Below, piece after piece: positions 9,845 through 17,469 of a DNA stretch of 64,000 bases. The notes beneath the pieces are model-generated. The model worked only from the letters and a program-made list of their open reading frames with translations. It ran no database searches and was not told where the DNA came from. The DNA comes from Streptomyces sp. MMG1121 (GTDB lineage Bacteria > Actinomycetota > Actinomycetes > Streptomycetales > Streptomycetaceae): the NCBI RefSeq assembly GCF_001280015.1, contig NZ_LGDV01000201.1, positions 186,001 through 250,000 on the forward strand, given 5' to 3'. Made by a program: the position numbers and the translations under genes. Each line of letters opens with the position of its first letter. Position 1 is the first letter of the stretch.

Positions 9845-10011
9845 CGTGCGTCCTTCCGTGCGAGCGCTGGGCGGGCAGTACCGTGACAGGCCTGCTCAGC
9901 GTGCTGGTTGAACGGTCCACGGTGAGCCGTCCCAGTCAGGGACGCCACGCCGGAGCAAAGGGTTGCCTGTCGGATGTCTCCCGGCTCGGCTCCTGGTTCG
10001 GTGAGATCCAT
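9841..10011 (-). CDS. Small DUF6380-like protein between hpnD and hpnE
   Basis: 56-codon ORF. Its ATG overlaps the hpnD stop as TGATG, AGGAGG lies 8 nt upstream, and its TGA overlaps the hpnE ATG as ATGA; it therefore exactly fills the hpnD-hpnE gap. The product is soluble, without membrane segments, and contains an ATLxSGVASLTGTA-like core that I recall from short Streptomyces DUF6380 proteins beside hopanoid genes. Function is unknown. It may be a small accessory protein of HpnCDE or only a coupling ORF that keeps ribosomes moving into hpnE; overlaps and ribosome site support translation. Confidence 0.72.
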   Translation of the reverse strand: MDLTEPGAEPGDIRQATLCSGVASLTGTAHRGPFNQHAEQACHGTARPALARKDAR

Positions 10012-10973
10012 CAGGCGCGCCTCCTGACGGATCGCGGCGCGACATGGCGGGTCGCATTCCGGGTGTCGAGCCCGGACAGACCGCGCACGGCGACGTAGGC
10101 CTTCTCGCGTCCGGGCAGCGAGACCCGGCCGCGCAGCACCGCCTCGGGATCGCGCTCGATGCGGTCCAGCAGCCGGCGGTAGATACCGGCCATGGCGGCC
10201 ACGCACGCGCCGCTGCGCCGGTCGAGCATGGGGAGCAGCCGGTAGCCCTCGGCGAAAAGGGCGCGGGCCCGTCGTACCTCGAAGTGCACGAGGCCCGCGA
10301 AGTCGGAGCCCTCCGGTGGCGTCGGCCCGTTGAACCCGGCCGAACAGCCGAACTTGGCCAGATCGTCGGCCGGCAGATACGTACGGCCGCCCTGGGCGTC
10401 CTCGCGGACGTCTCTGAGGATGTTGGTGAGCTGCAGGGCGAGACCGAGGGTGTCGGCGTACTCGGGGGCGCGCTCGGCGCCGCGCGCGCCCGGTTCGGTG
10501 CCGAACACGCCGAGCGAGAGACGGCCGATGGCACCGGCGACACACCGGCAGTAGACCTTCAGGTCGTCCCAGGTCTCGTAGGTCTCCCCGCGTACGTCCA
10601 TCTGGACGCCGTCGATCAGCTCGTCCAGGCCGTCGAGCGGGATCGGGAAGGCGCGCGCGGCGTGGGCGAGGGCGACGGCCACCGGGTCGGTGTCGTCCTC
10701 CTCGACCTCGCCCGCGTGGACCCGGGCGAGCAGCGCCCTGGTGTCCTCCAGGCGGGTCAGCTTGGTCTCGCCGGGCAGCTCGCCGTCGCCGATGTCGTCC
10801 ACGCGCCGGGAAAAGGCGTACAGCGCCGACATGGCGCGGCGCTTGGGCGTGGGCAGCAGCCGGATACCGTACGCGAAGTTACGGGCCTGCTGTCCGGTGA
10901 CGGCCTCACAGTAGCTGTAGGCGGCGAGCACCGGCGCGGACACGTGCGACGGAGACTCCACGGTCCGGATCAC
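10011..10973 (-). CDS. hpnD: Presqualene diphosphate synthase HpnD
   Basis: 320 aa squalene/phytoene synthase family enzyme that condenses two FPP to presqualene diphosphate. Both Asp-rich regions are present: RRVDDIGD near residue 56 and QLTNILRDVRED in the C-terminal half, plus YCRCVAGAIG. The GTG start overlaps the hpnC stop as GTGA with AGGAGAGG just upstream. Identification as HpnD rather than HpnC rests on its order and the NILRDVREDA motif. Confidence 0.93.
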   Translation of the reverse strand: MIRTVESPSHVSAPVLAAYSYCEAVTGQQARNFAYGIRLLPTPKRRAMSALYAFSRRVDDIGDGELPGETKLTRLEDTRALLARVHAGEVEEDDTDPVAVALAHAARAFPIPLDGLDELIDGVQMDVRGETYETWDDLKVYCRCVAGAIGRLSLGVFGTEPGARGAERAPEYADTLGLALQLTNILRDVREDAQGGRTYLPADDLAKFGCSAGFNGPTPPEGSDFAGLVHFEVRRARALFAEGYRLLPMLDRRSGACVAAMAGIYRRLLDRIERDPEAVLRGRVSLPGREKAYVAVRGLSGLDTRNATRHVAPRSVRRRA

Positions 10974-11866
10974 CCCTCTCCTCGCAGGATCACGCCCGCC
11001 TCGCGCAGCAACTGGACCTTGCCGGGTCTGGGCGGGCCGGGAAGTACGTCGTATTCGGCGGCGGCGATCGCGCGGATCGCCGCCCTTCCCCCCGCCACGA
11101 ACCCTGCGAGCAACAGCTTCAACCTGCCGTGGACGCTACCCACCAGGGGGGCGCCTTCATTCAGCAGATCGCGGGCGCGTTGTGCTTCGTATGCAACCAG
11201 GGCGCGCACCGATGCGCCCGCGGATTTCACGCCAAGATCCGCTTCCTGGACGTGAAAGCGCTTCATGTCCTCGGCCGGGAGGTAGATCCGGTCACGGCCG
11301 AGGTCCTCGGCGACGTCCTGGAGGTGTTCGACGATCTGCAGGGCGGTGCAGATCGCGTCGGAGAGACGGATCCGCTCGGGGGTCGAGGTGCCGGTGACGC
11401 CGAGGACGAGGCGGCCGACGGGATTGGCCGACAGTTCGCAGTAGGCGAGGAGGTCGTCGTAGGTCTCGTACCGGGAGACGAGCTGGTCCTGGCGGTTGGC
11501 GGCGATCAGGCCGAGGAAGGGCTCGGGGGTCAGGGCGCGGCGGCGGACGGTGGGCTGGAGGCGGCGCAGCAGCGGGTGGCCGGGAGTGCCGTCGAAGACG
11601 CGGCGCAGGTCGGCCTCGAAGGCGTCGAGGAGGACCAGGCGGTCCTCCGCGTCGGCCGGCGACACGCCGAGCTGGCGGGCGTCGGCGCCGCCGGGGGTGA
11701 GGTCGCCGTCACCGATGTCGTCCACGAGGCGGGCGAAGCCGTAGACGGCCATGAGGTCGTCGCGCCAGGCCCGGGGCAGGAAGAAGGGGGCCACGGGGAA
11801 GTTCTCGCTCGCGGCCTTGTCCAGGGTGGCGCGTTCCAGGTCGGGCGCCGTGTCGGTGGCCGTCAT
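10970..11866 (-). CDS. hpnC: Hydroxysqualene synthase HpnC
   Basis: 298 aa from the ATG at 11866. Squalene synthase-like enzyme that converts presqualene diphosphate to hydroxysqualene. The N-terminal ENFPVAPFFLP motif and ARLVDDIGD are typical of HpnC, and the second Asp region is QIVEHLQDVAED. It is the first enzyme gene of the operon. The frame is open to 11896, but the 11866 ATG aligns with family starts and overlaps as ATGA the end of a 21-codon leader ORF; ribosome-site complementarity directly upstream is weak, which fits coupling to that ORF. Confidence 0.92.
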   Translation of the reverse strand: MTATDTAPDLERATLDKAASENFPVAPFFLPRAWRDDLMAVYGFARLVDDIGDGDLTPGGADARQLGVSPADAEDRLVLLDAFEADLRRVFDGTPGHPLLRRLQPTVRRRALTPEPFLGLIAANRQDQLVSRYETYDDLLAYCELSANPVGRLVLGVTGTSTPERIRLSDAICTALQIVEHLQDVAEDLGRDRIYLPAEDMKRFHVQEADLGVKSAGASVRALVAYEAQRARDLLNEGAPLVGSVHGRLKLLLAGFVAGGRAAIRAIAAAEYDVLPGPPRPGKVQLLREAGVILRGEG

Positions 11867-11928
11867 CGCTCGCTGCCCGGGGCGGAGACGGCACATGCTG
11901 CGTTGAGCTGGGGAGTTTCCGTAGCCAT
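11863..11928 (-). CDS. Possible 21-aa leader peptide upstream of hpnC
   Basis: ATG at 11928, 21 codons, ending in TGA that overlaps the hpnC ATG as ATGA. A GGGAG site lies about 11 nt upstream of its ATG, somewhat far. No run of one amino acid suggests a classical attenuator. Because hpnC lacks a good ribosome site of its own, reinitiation from this ORF is plausible. It may also be a chance ORF. Confidence 0.4.
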   Translation of the reverse strand: MATETPQLNAACAVSAPGSER

Positions 11929-12184
11929 TGCCGTCACATCTCCCGTTCTACACTGCCGATCCAATACACACTATTTCGGACACGCCGCCCGGTAATTCAC
12001 AGGGTCGCCCCGGCGCAGGGTGTCGCGCATTATCGCCCCACTTGCCGCTTTCCGGCACCGGTACAGCTTACGTTGTACAACGCAGCGAGGTTCGTCGGGG
12101 TGTCCTGCACATCACAACAACACACCGATTGGCGTCAAGATTCCTTGCGCAAGCCGGAGTTGACATTTCCTTTGCGGGAGCGGA
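11929..12184 (-). promoter_or_regulatory. Control region of the hopanoid operon
   Basis: 256-bp stretch, AT-rich for this genome, between the hopanoid operon and the exporter operon, both transcribed leftward. It must hold the hopanoid promoter. Possible minus-strand -10 elements are TAGTGT (11967-11972) and TAGAAC (11945-11950). A perfect 12-bp palindrome, CGTTGTACAACG, lies at 12071-12082 and is a candidate operator. No gene is visible here. Confidence 0.5.
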
Positions 12185-12211
12185 GTCCGGCCGGAGGGAC
12201 GCCGGCCGGAC
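12185..12211 (-). terminator. Rho-independent-type hairpin after the exporter operon
   Basis: Perfect 10-bp stem GTCCGGCCGG / CCGGCCGGAC with a 7-nt loop, 16 bp after the stop of the ABC ATPase gene. No T tract, as is common in Streptomyces terminators. It separates the exporter operon from the hopanoid operon. Confidence 0.75.
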
Positions 12212-12227
12212 CCTGGCCGAAAACAGG

Positions 12228-13019
12228 CTACTTCCCCGTGAACTTCTCGTACTCCCTGAGCACCTCTTCGGTCGGCCCGTCCATCCGCAGCTCGCCGCGC
12301 TCCAGCCACAGGACGCGGTCGCAGGTGTCACGGATGGACTTGTTGTTGTGGCTGACCAGAAAGACCGTTCCGGCGTCCTTGCGCAGCTCCCGGATGCGCT
12401 CCTCCGAGCGCATCTGGAACTTGCGGTCACCGGTGGCGAGGGCCTCGTCGATCATGAGGACGTCGTGGTCCTTGGCGGCCGCGATGGAGAAGCGCAGCCG
12501 GGCGGCCATACCGGAGGAGTACGTCCGCATCGGCAGGGTGATGAAGTCGCCCTTCTCGTTGATGCCCGAGAAGTCGACGATCTCCTGGTAGCGCTCCTTG
12601 ATCTGCTCCCGGGACATACCCATGGCGAGACCACCCAGGATGACGTTGCGCTCGCCGGTGAGGTCGTTCATCAGGGCCGCGTTGACCCCCAGCAGCGAGG
12701 GCTGGCCGTCGGTGTAGACCTTGCCCCGTTCCGCGGGCAGCAGGCCGGCGATGGCACGCAGCAGGGTCGACTTGCCGGAGCCGTTGGAGCCGATCAGGCC
12801 GACGGCCTCGCCGCGGTAGGCGACGAAGGACACCCCACGCACGGCGTGCACCTTGCGCACGCCCCGCTCCGCGCCACGCTTGACGATCCGGCTCAGTGCC
12901 GCCGTCGCGCTGCCCTTGCCGGTCTTGGCGCCGTTGACGCGGTAGACGATGTGCAGGTCGTCCGCGATGACGGTGGGGCGGCGCTCGCCCGTGCCCTGTG
13001 TACCCAGCTGCTCAGCCAC
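12228..13019 (-). CDS. ABC transporter ATP-binding protein, polysaccharide/teichoic acid export type (TagH-like)
   Basis: 263 aa single nucleotide-binding domain. Walker A is GSNGSGKST (77-85), the signature is the YSSGM variant usual for TagH/Wzt/KpsT-type exporters rather than LSGGQ, Walker B is VLMIDEAL, and the H-loop is LVSHNN. There is no C-terminal carbohydrate-binding domain. It overlaps the permease gene by 8 nt, so the two form a minimal ABC-2 exporter that would flip an undecaprenyl-linked polymer made by the enzymes encoded upstream. Confidence 0.93.
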   Translation of the reverse strand: MAEQLGTQGTGERRPTVIADDLHIVYRVNGAKTGKGSATAALSRIVKRGAERGVRKVHAVRGVSFVAYRGEAVGLIGSNGSGKSTLLRAIAGLLPAERGKVYTDGQPSLLGVNAALMNDLTGERNVILGGLAMGMSREQIKERYQEIVDFSGINEKGDFITLPMRTYSSGMAARLRFSIAAAKDHDVLMIDEALATGDRKFQMRSEERIRELRKDAGTVFLVSHNNKSIRDTCDRVLWLERGELRMDGPTEEVLREYEKFTGK

Positions 13020-13941
13020 GGCCGTACCTCTCCTCCGCCTTCCAGAAGAACACGAAACCGCCGACGAAGACGACGACGGCCCAGAACAGCGCGATCGCCC
13101 ACACGTGCGGCGGCAGGTTCGATGCGCCGTAGCCGTCGATCAGCGCGTAGCGCATCAGGTCCATGTAGACCGCGGCCGGGTTGACCTGGAGCAGCCGGAC
13201 CGCCAGCTCGGAGCGGCCCTCCATGATCTTGCTGATGGAGAACATCACGCCGGAGGTGTACATCCAGGTGCGCAGGACGAACGGCATCAGCTGGGCGAGG
13301 TCCGGCGTCTTCGCGCCCAGGCGGGCCACGATCAGCGCGAGCCCGGTGTTGAACAGGAACTGCAGCACCAGGACAGGCACGATCAGCAGCCAGGCAGGGC
13401 TCGGATAGCTGCCGAACCCGATCGCCACGACGAACATCACGATCATCGAGAAGAGCAGTTGCTGGAGCTGCTGGAGCGAGAAGGAGATGGGCAGCGAGGC
13501 GCGCGGGAAGTGCAGGGCGCGCACCAGGCCCAGGTTGCCGGAGATGGCACGGACGCCCGACATGACCGAGCTCTGCGTGAAGGTGAAGACGAAGACGCCC
13601 GTGACCAGGAACGGGATGTACACGTCCTGGGACAGACCGCGGCTCGCGTGCAGGATGACGCCGAAGATGAAGTAGTACACGCCCGCGTTCAGCAGCGGCG
13701 TCGCCACCTGCCACAGCTGGCCGAGCTTGGCCTGGCTGTACTGCGCCGTCAGCTTCGCCTGCGAGAAGGCGAGGACGAAGTGGCGCCTGCCCCACAGCTG
13801 ACGGACGTACTCGGCGAGCGAGGGACGGGCGCCGCTCACGGCGAGCCCGTACTTGGCGGCCAGCTGCGCGGCCGGCAGTCCCTCGTCGGGCGCCGGTATC
13901 GCGTTCACCGCGACACCGGCGTCATGCGTTGTGTGACTCAC
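13012..13941 (-). CDS. ABC-2 type exporter permease (TagG-like)
   Basis: 309 aa, GTG start. Cytoplasmic N terminus of about 60 residues, a conserved amphipathic segment (AKLTAQYSQAKLGQLWQV) typical of polysaccharide exporter permeases, then about six hydrophobic helices starting at YYFIFGVILH. Partner of the following TagH-like ATPase. It lies 91 bp downstream of the glycosyltransferase gene; that gap contains a stem-loop and a duplicated piece of the glycosyltransferase 3' end. Ribosome-site match is weak. Confidence 0.92.
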   Translation of the reverse strand: MSHTTHDAGVAVNAIPAPDEGLPAAQLAAKYGLAVSGARPSLAEYVRQLWGRRHFVLAFSQAKLTAQYSQAKLGQLWQVATPLLNAGVYYFIFGVILHASRGLSQDVYIPFLVTGVFVFTFTQSSVMSGVRAISGNLGLVRALHFPRASLPISFSLQQLQQLLFSMIVMFVVAIGFGSYPSPAWLLIVPVLVLQFLFNTGLALIVARLGAKTPDLAQLMPFVLRTWMYTSGVMFSISKIMEGRSELAVRLLQVNPAAVYMDLMRYALIDGYGASNLPPHVWAIALFWAVVVFVGGFVFFWKAEERYGRG

Positions 13942-13967
13942 GAGTGGAAATCCGGACTCTCTTGGTA

Positions 13968-14001
13968 AGAAGCTTGCTCTCTTCGGGTAAGAGAAGCTTC
14001 T
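13968..14001 (-). terminator. Interrupted stem-loop in the leader of the exporter genes
   Basis: Arms AGAAGCTT and AAGCTTCT (8 bp) enclose a second 5-bp stem CTCTT/AAGAG with a 3-nt bulge and a 5-nt loop. It lies between the glycosyltransferase stop and the permease start. It could reduce read-through into the exporter genes or stabilise the RNA. Confidence 0.5.
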
Positions 14002-14064
14002 CAGATCACCCGGAGTCGGCCCAGCCGGGTCGTCAGATCACCGGGGGACGGCCCAGCCGGGTCA
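14001..14064 (-). repeat. Imperfect 32-bp tandem duplication at the glycosyltransferase 3' end
   Basis: Two adjacent 32-bp units, 14001-14032 and 14033-14064, sharing the pattern TCAGATCACC then CGGCCCAGCCGGGTC with about five differences. The right unit encodes the last ten codons and stop of the glycosyltransferase; the left unit is a copy lying beyond the stop. Confidence 0.8.
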
Positions 14065-14914
14065 GCCGCCACACCGTGCGCCAGCGCATCGGGCGGCGCG
14101 GGCCGCACGAGGTCGCCCAGCCCTCCCGGAAGCCGCCGAACCAGGCCTTGAGGGCGGGTGCGGACGGGCGGCGCAGCAGGGTCAGCAGCAGCCAGACCCC
14201 GAGGTAGACGGGGACCAGGAGCGCGGGGAGGTTGCGGCGGGCCAGCCAGACACGGTTGCGGGCGACCATGCGGTGGTAGACCGCGTGCCGCGAGGGCGCG
14301 GTCGTCGGGTGGTACAGGACCATGTCCGACCGGTAGTCGATCATCCAGCCGGCGTCCAGGGCCCGCCAGGCCAGATCGGTCTCCTCGTGGGCGTAGAAGA
14401 ACTCGTCCGGCAGCCCGCCGACCTCGGCGAAGACGCGGGTGCGCACGGCGTTGGCGCCGCCCAGGAAGGTGGTGACCCGCGAGGAGCGCATCGGGTCGGA
14501 GGCGCGCAGCCGCGGCACGTGGCGGCGCTGGGTCTCGCCGGTCTCGGGGTCGGCGATGCGGAAGCTGATGATGCCGAGCTCCGGGTCGGCCTCGAACGCC
14601 TCGCGGCACAGCTGGGCGGTGTCGTGGCGGGCGAGCAGACCGTCGTCGTCGAGGAAGAGCACTATGTCGACATCGCGGCCGCTGGGCCCGAAGGCCTCTA
14701 TGCCGACGTTGCGGCCGCCGGGGATGCCCAGGTTCTCGGGCAGTTCTATGGTCCGGACGCCCTCGGGGACGTCCGGGACGGGCGAGCCGTTGCCGACGAC
14801 GACCACCTCGACCCGGTCGCCGTCCTGCTTGGCGACCGAGTCGAGCAGGGCCCGCAGCTCGTCTGGCCGGTTGCCCATGGTGATGATGACGGCGCCGACC
14901 TTCACGGCACTCAC
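14033..14914 (-). CDS. Family 2 glycosyltransferase
   Basis: 293 aa. GT-A fold glycosyltransferase: VGAVIITMGNRP at the start, VVVVGNGS, the metal-binding DDD in FLFLDDDG-like context (LFLDDDGLL), and EETDLAWRA as the acceptor-site acid. A C-terminal hydrophobic stretch (PVYLGVWLLLTLL) suggests membrane association. It likely adds sugars to a lipid-linked surface polymer. The GTG start overlaps the preceding CDP-alcohol phosphotransferase stop as GTGA; a second in-frame GTG is 9 nt later. Donor sugar unknown; the divergent GalE-like gene makes UDP-galactose-type sugars possible. Confidence 0.88.
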   Translation of the reverse strand: MSAVKVGAVIITMGNRPDELRALLDSVAKQDGDRVEVVVVGNGSPVPDVPEGVRTIELPENLGIPGGRNVGIEAFGPSGRDVDIVLFLDDDGLLARHDTAQLCREAFEADPELGIISFRIADPETGETQRRHVPRLRASDPMRSSRVTTFLGGANAVRTRVFAEVGGLPDEFFYAHEETDLAWRALDAGWMIDYRSDMVLYHPTTAPSRHAVYHRMVARNRVWLARRNLPALLVPVYLGVWLLLTLLRRPSAPALKAWFGGFREGWATSCGPRRPMRWRTVWRLTRLGRPPVI

Positions 14915-15690
14915 TTCAGCCTGCTGGAGGCGAGGATGGAGACCAGGTGCAGCAGGGTCTGCAGCAGCGCGATACCGGCGAGGACGGCCGTACCGAGCCG
15001 GGTGAAGAACAGGTCGCCGCGGATCTGGTCGGCGATCGCGAGAACGACGATCAGCAGCGAGGCCTCGATACCGAGGATCAGCCGGTGGAACTTCAGCGCG
15101 GAGGCGGCCCGGCGGGCCAGCGCCATGCCGGAGGAGCGCGGCTCGGAGGCGGCCTCCTGGACCGGCGGCTTGCCGGTCTGGTGGCGGGCGACGCCGACCA
15201 GGTCCGTCTCGGCCTTGATCAGGATCGCGCCGAGCGCGGCCAGGGTGCCGAGGAAGGCCCACAGCCAGTCGATACGGCCGCTGCCCCACAGGTCGGCGGC
15301 GCGCAGGCCGAGGCCCACCAGGACGGCCGCGTCGGTCAGATAGGCGCCGACCCGGTCCAGATAGACCCCGCCGAGCGAGTACTGCTTCTTCCAGCGGGCG
15401 ATCTCGCCGTCGACGCAGTCCAGCAGCAGATACAGCTGGGTGGCCACCACGCCGAGCACGGCGCCCCAGATCCCCGGCACCAGCAGGGCCGGGGCAGCGA
15501 GCACACCGCAGACGGTCATCAGGTACGTGAGCTGGTTGGGCGTGACCCTGGTGTTGACCAGATAGCGGTCGATGCGCAGGGACACCTCGCGCATGTAGAG
15601 GCGTCCCGCCCAGTGCTCACCGCTGCGCCGGTCCTTCACCCCGGCGGGGTGGACGACCGGACGGAGTTCAGCTACCGATGGCCTTGACAT
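14911..15690 (-). CDS. CDP-alcohol phosphotransferase family membrane protein with altered motif
   Basis: 259 aa, several membrane helices. Family members transfer phospho-alcohols from CDP-alcohols. The motif runs DCVDGEIAR, eight residues, G-VYL-D, RVG, then Ala: the last Asp of the DxxDGxxAR-x8-GxxxDxxxD consensus, normally the catalytic base, is Ala here (confirmed from the codons GTC GGC GCC TAT). Start chosen at MSRPSVAEL (15690), overlapping the dehydrogenase gene by 23 nt. The altered motif suggests a non-standard or inactive enzyme, perhaps a partner of the intact family member encoded at 17466-19265. Confidence 0.85.
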   Translation of the reverse strand: MSRPSVAELRPVVHPAGVKDRRSGEHWAGRLYMREVSLRIDRYLVNTRVTPNQLTYLMTVCGVLAAPALLVPGIWGAVLGVVATQLYLLLDCVDGEIARWKKQYSLGGVYLDRVGAYLTDAAVLVGLGLRAADLWGSGRIDWLWAFLGTLAALGAILIKAETDLVGVARHQTGKPPVQEAASEPRSSGMALARRAASALKFHRLILGIEASLLIVVLAIADQIRGDLFFTRLGTAVLAGIALLQTLLHLVSILASSRLK

Positions 15691-16729
15691 AGTCGACGTA
15701 GATGTCCTTGATCTGGTTCGGCTTGAGGGCGAGGTGTTCGATGATCGTGTAGCGACCGGGCCTGGTCTCGGGAGCGAACTCCACGGCACGGACGAACTCG
15801 TCCACCGTGAAACCGATCTCCTCCGGCAGCACCGGAAGCCCGTGCCGGCGCAGCACCTCGGCCGTGTGGACCGCCTCCTCGTGGGCCCCGCGCAGATACA
15901 TCGCGAAGGCCGCGCCGAGTCCGCACTGTTCGCCGTGGGCGGCCGCCCGCTTGGGGAACAGCAGGTCGAAGGCGTGGTTGATCTCGTGGCAGGAGCCCGA
16001 GGCGGGCCGGGAGTCGCCGGAGATCGACATCGAGATACCGGTGAGGACCAGCGCCTCGGCGAGGACCTGGAGGAAGTCGTTGTCGCCGATGCCGCCGGGG
16101 TGGCGCAGGACCGCCTCGCCGGCCTGGCGGGCCATGGCCGCCGCGAGACCGTCGATCTTCTCGCCGGTGACCCGGTTCGACAGCTCCCAGTCCGCGACCG
16201 CGTTGACGTTGGAGATCGCGTCGCCGATGCCGGCCCGGACGAAACGGGCCGGGGCCTCGCGGATCACGTCCAGGTCGATGACGACCGCGATCGGGTTCGG
16301 CACGCCGTAGGAGCCGCGCCCGGCGTCGTTGTCGAGGGTGGCGACCGGCGAGCACAGACCGTCGTGCGCGAGGTTCGTCGGTACGGCGACCAGGGGGAGG
16401 CCGACGCGGGCCGAGGCGAACTTGGCACAGTCGATGATCTTGCCGCCGCCGAGCCCGACCACGGCGTCGTAGTGGCCGGATTTCATCTCTCCGGCCAGCC
16501 GGATGGCGTCGTCGAGGGTGCCGCCGCCGACCTCGTACCAGGTGGCGCCCGGCAGCGAGGGGGCGATGCGCTCGCGCAGCTTCGCGCCGGAGCCGCCGCT
16601 GACGGCGATGGCGAGGCGGCCGGACTGCGCGATGCGCTCGTCGGCGAGTACCCCGGCCAGGTCGTCCAGGGCACCCGGGCGGATGTCCACGACGACCGGC
16701 GACGGAATCAGCCTGGTCAGTAGCGGCAC
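15668..16729 (-). CDS. sn-glycerol-1-phosphate dehydrogenase-like enzyme (iron-containing ADH superfamily)
   Basis: 353 aa from a GTG with GGGAG at good spacing. NAD(P)-binding GGGKIIDCAK, PTNLAHDGLCSP, and metal ligands in SGSCHEINHAFD and AAAHGEQCG match the EgsA/AraM glycerol-1-phosphate dehydrogenase group, which reduces DHAP to sn-glycerol-1-phosphate. Related 3-dehydroquinate-synthase-like enzymes share the fold, so the substrate is inferred. It overlaps the nucleotidyltransferase gene by 13 nt, so its product is probably the alcohol phosphate activated by that enzyme. sn-Glycerol-1-phosphate is the archaeal enantiomer and rare in bacterial envelope chemistry. Confidence 0.8.
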   Translation of the reverse strand: MPLLTRLIPSPVVVDIRPGALDDLAGVLADERIAQSGRLAIAVSGGSGAKLRERIAPSLPGATWYEVGGGTLDDAIRLAGEMKSGHYDAVVGLGGGKIIDCAKFASARVGLPLVAVPTNLAHDGLCSPVATLDNDAGRGSYGVPNPIAVVIDLDVIREAPARFVRAGIGDAISNVNAVADWELSNRVTGEKIDGLAAAMARQAGEAVLRHPGGIGDNDFLQVLAEALVLTGISMSISGDSRPASGSCHEINHAFDLLFPKRAAAHGEQCGLGAAFAMYLRGAHEEAVHTAEVLRRHGLPVLPEEIGFTVDEFVRAVEFAPETRPGRYTIIEHLALKPNQIKDIYVDYVKAIGS

Positions 16730-17469
16730 GCGATCTCCCGTCCCTTGGCGAGGTCGTCGTGGTTGTCGATCTCGACCCACTGGACGTCGCCGATCGGCGC
16801 CACGTCGATCCGGAAGCCGCGGTCGACCAGCTCCTGGTAGCCGTGCTCGTAGAACTGCTGCGGGTCGGTCTCCCAGACCGTCTTCAGCGCGTCGCCCAGC
16901 TCGGCGGCGGCGTCGCCCTCGATCAGGGTGACGCCGATGTACTCGCCGGTGGCCTCGGCGGGGTCCATCAGCTTGGTGATCTTCGTCATGCCCTTCCCGG
17001 CGTCGACGACGACCTTCATCTCCTCGTCCGCGAGGGACTTCACGGTGTCGAGGGCGAGGATGATCTTCTTGCCCTCGCCGCGCGCGGCGAGCAGGGTCTT
17101 CTCGACGGAGACCGGGTGCACGGTGTCGCCGTTGGCGAGGATCACGCCGTCCTTGAGGGCGTCACGGCCGCACCACAGGGAGTAGGCGTTGTTCCACTCC
17201 TCGGCCTTGTCGTTGTCGATGAGGGTGAGCTTGAGGCCGTACTTCGCCTCCAGCGCCGCCTGGCGCTCGTACACGGCCTCCTTGCGGTAGCCGACGATGA
17301 CCGCGACCTCGGTCAGGCCGATCTCGGCGAAGTTGCCGAGGGTCAGGTCCAGGACCGTCGGTTCGCCCTCTACGCCCTCGGGCCCCACCGGCACCAGCGC
17401 CTTGGGCAGGGTGTCGGTGTAGGGGCGCAGACGGCGTCCGGCGCCGGCCGCCAGCACGAGGCCGATCAT
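16717..17469 (-). CDS. Nucleotidyltransferase (sugar/alcohol-phosphate cytidylyltransferase-like)
   Basis: 250 aa. GT-A-like NTP transferase with the LAAGAGRRLRP nucleotide-binding signature, then LPKALVPV, and ANGDTV for the metal-binding Asp. The EWNNAYSLW region is similar to the NNxYSL segment of LicC-type phosphocholine cytidylyltransferases and of inositol-1-phosphate cytidylyltransferase. With CDP-alcohol phosphotransferases on both sides, it probably makes the CDP-alcohol they use, possibly CDP-glycerol from glycerol-1-phosphate. It overlaps its upstream neighbour as ATGA. Substrate not provable here. Confidence 0.85.
   Translation of the reverse strand: MIGLVLAAGAGRRLRPYTDTLPKALVPVGPEGVEGEPTVLDLTLGNFAEIGLTEVAVIVGYRKEAVYERQAALEAKYGLKLTLIDNDKAEEWNNAYSLWCGRDALKDGVILANGDTVHPVSVEKTLLAARGEGKKIILALDTVKSLADEEMKVVVDAGKGMTKITKLMDPAEATGEYIGVTLIEGDAAAELGDALKTVWETDPQQFYEHGYQELVDRGFRIDVAPIGDVQWVEIDNHDDLAKGREIACRY

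Noticed and set aside
12159..12164. TTGACA on the plus strand read as a promoter
   Set aside because: No -10 at suitable distance and it points into the 3' end of a minus-strand gene.
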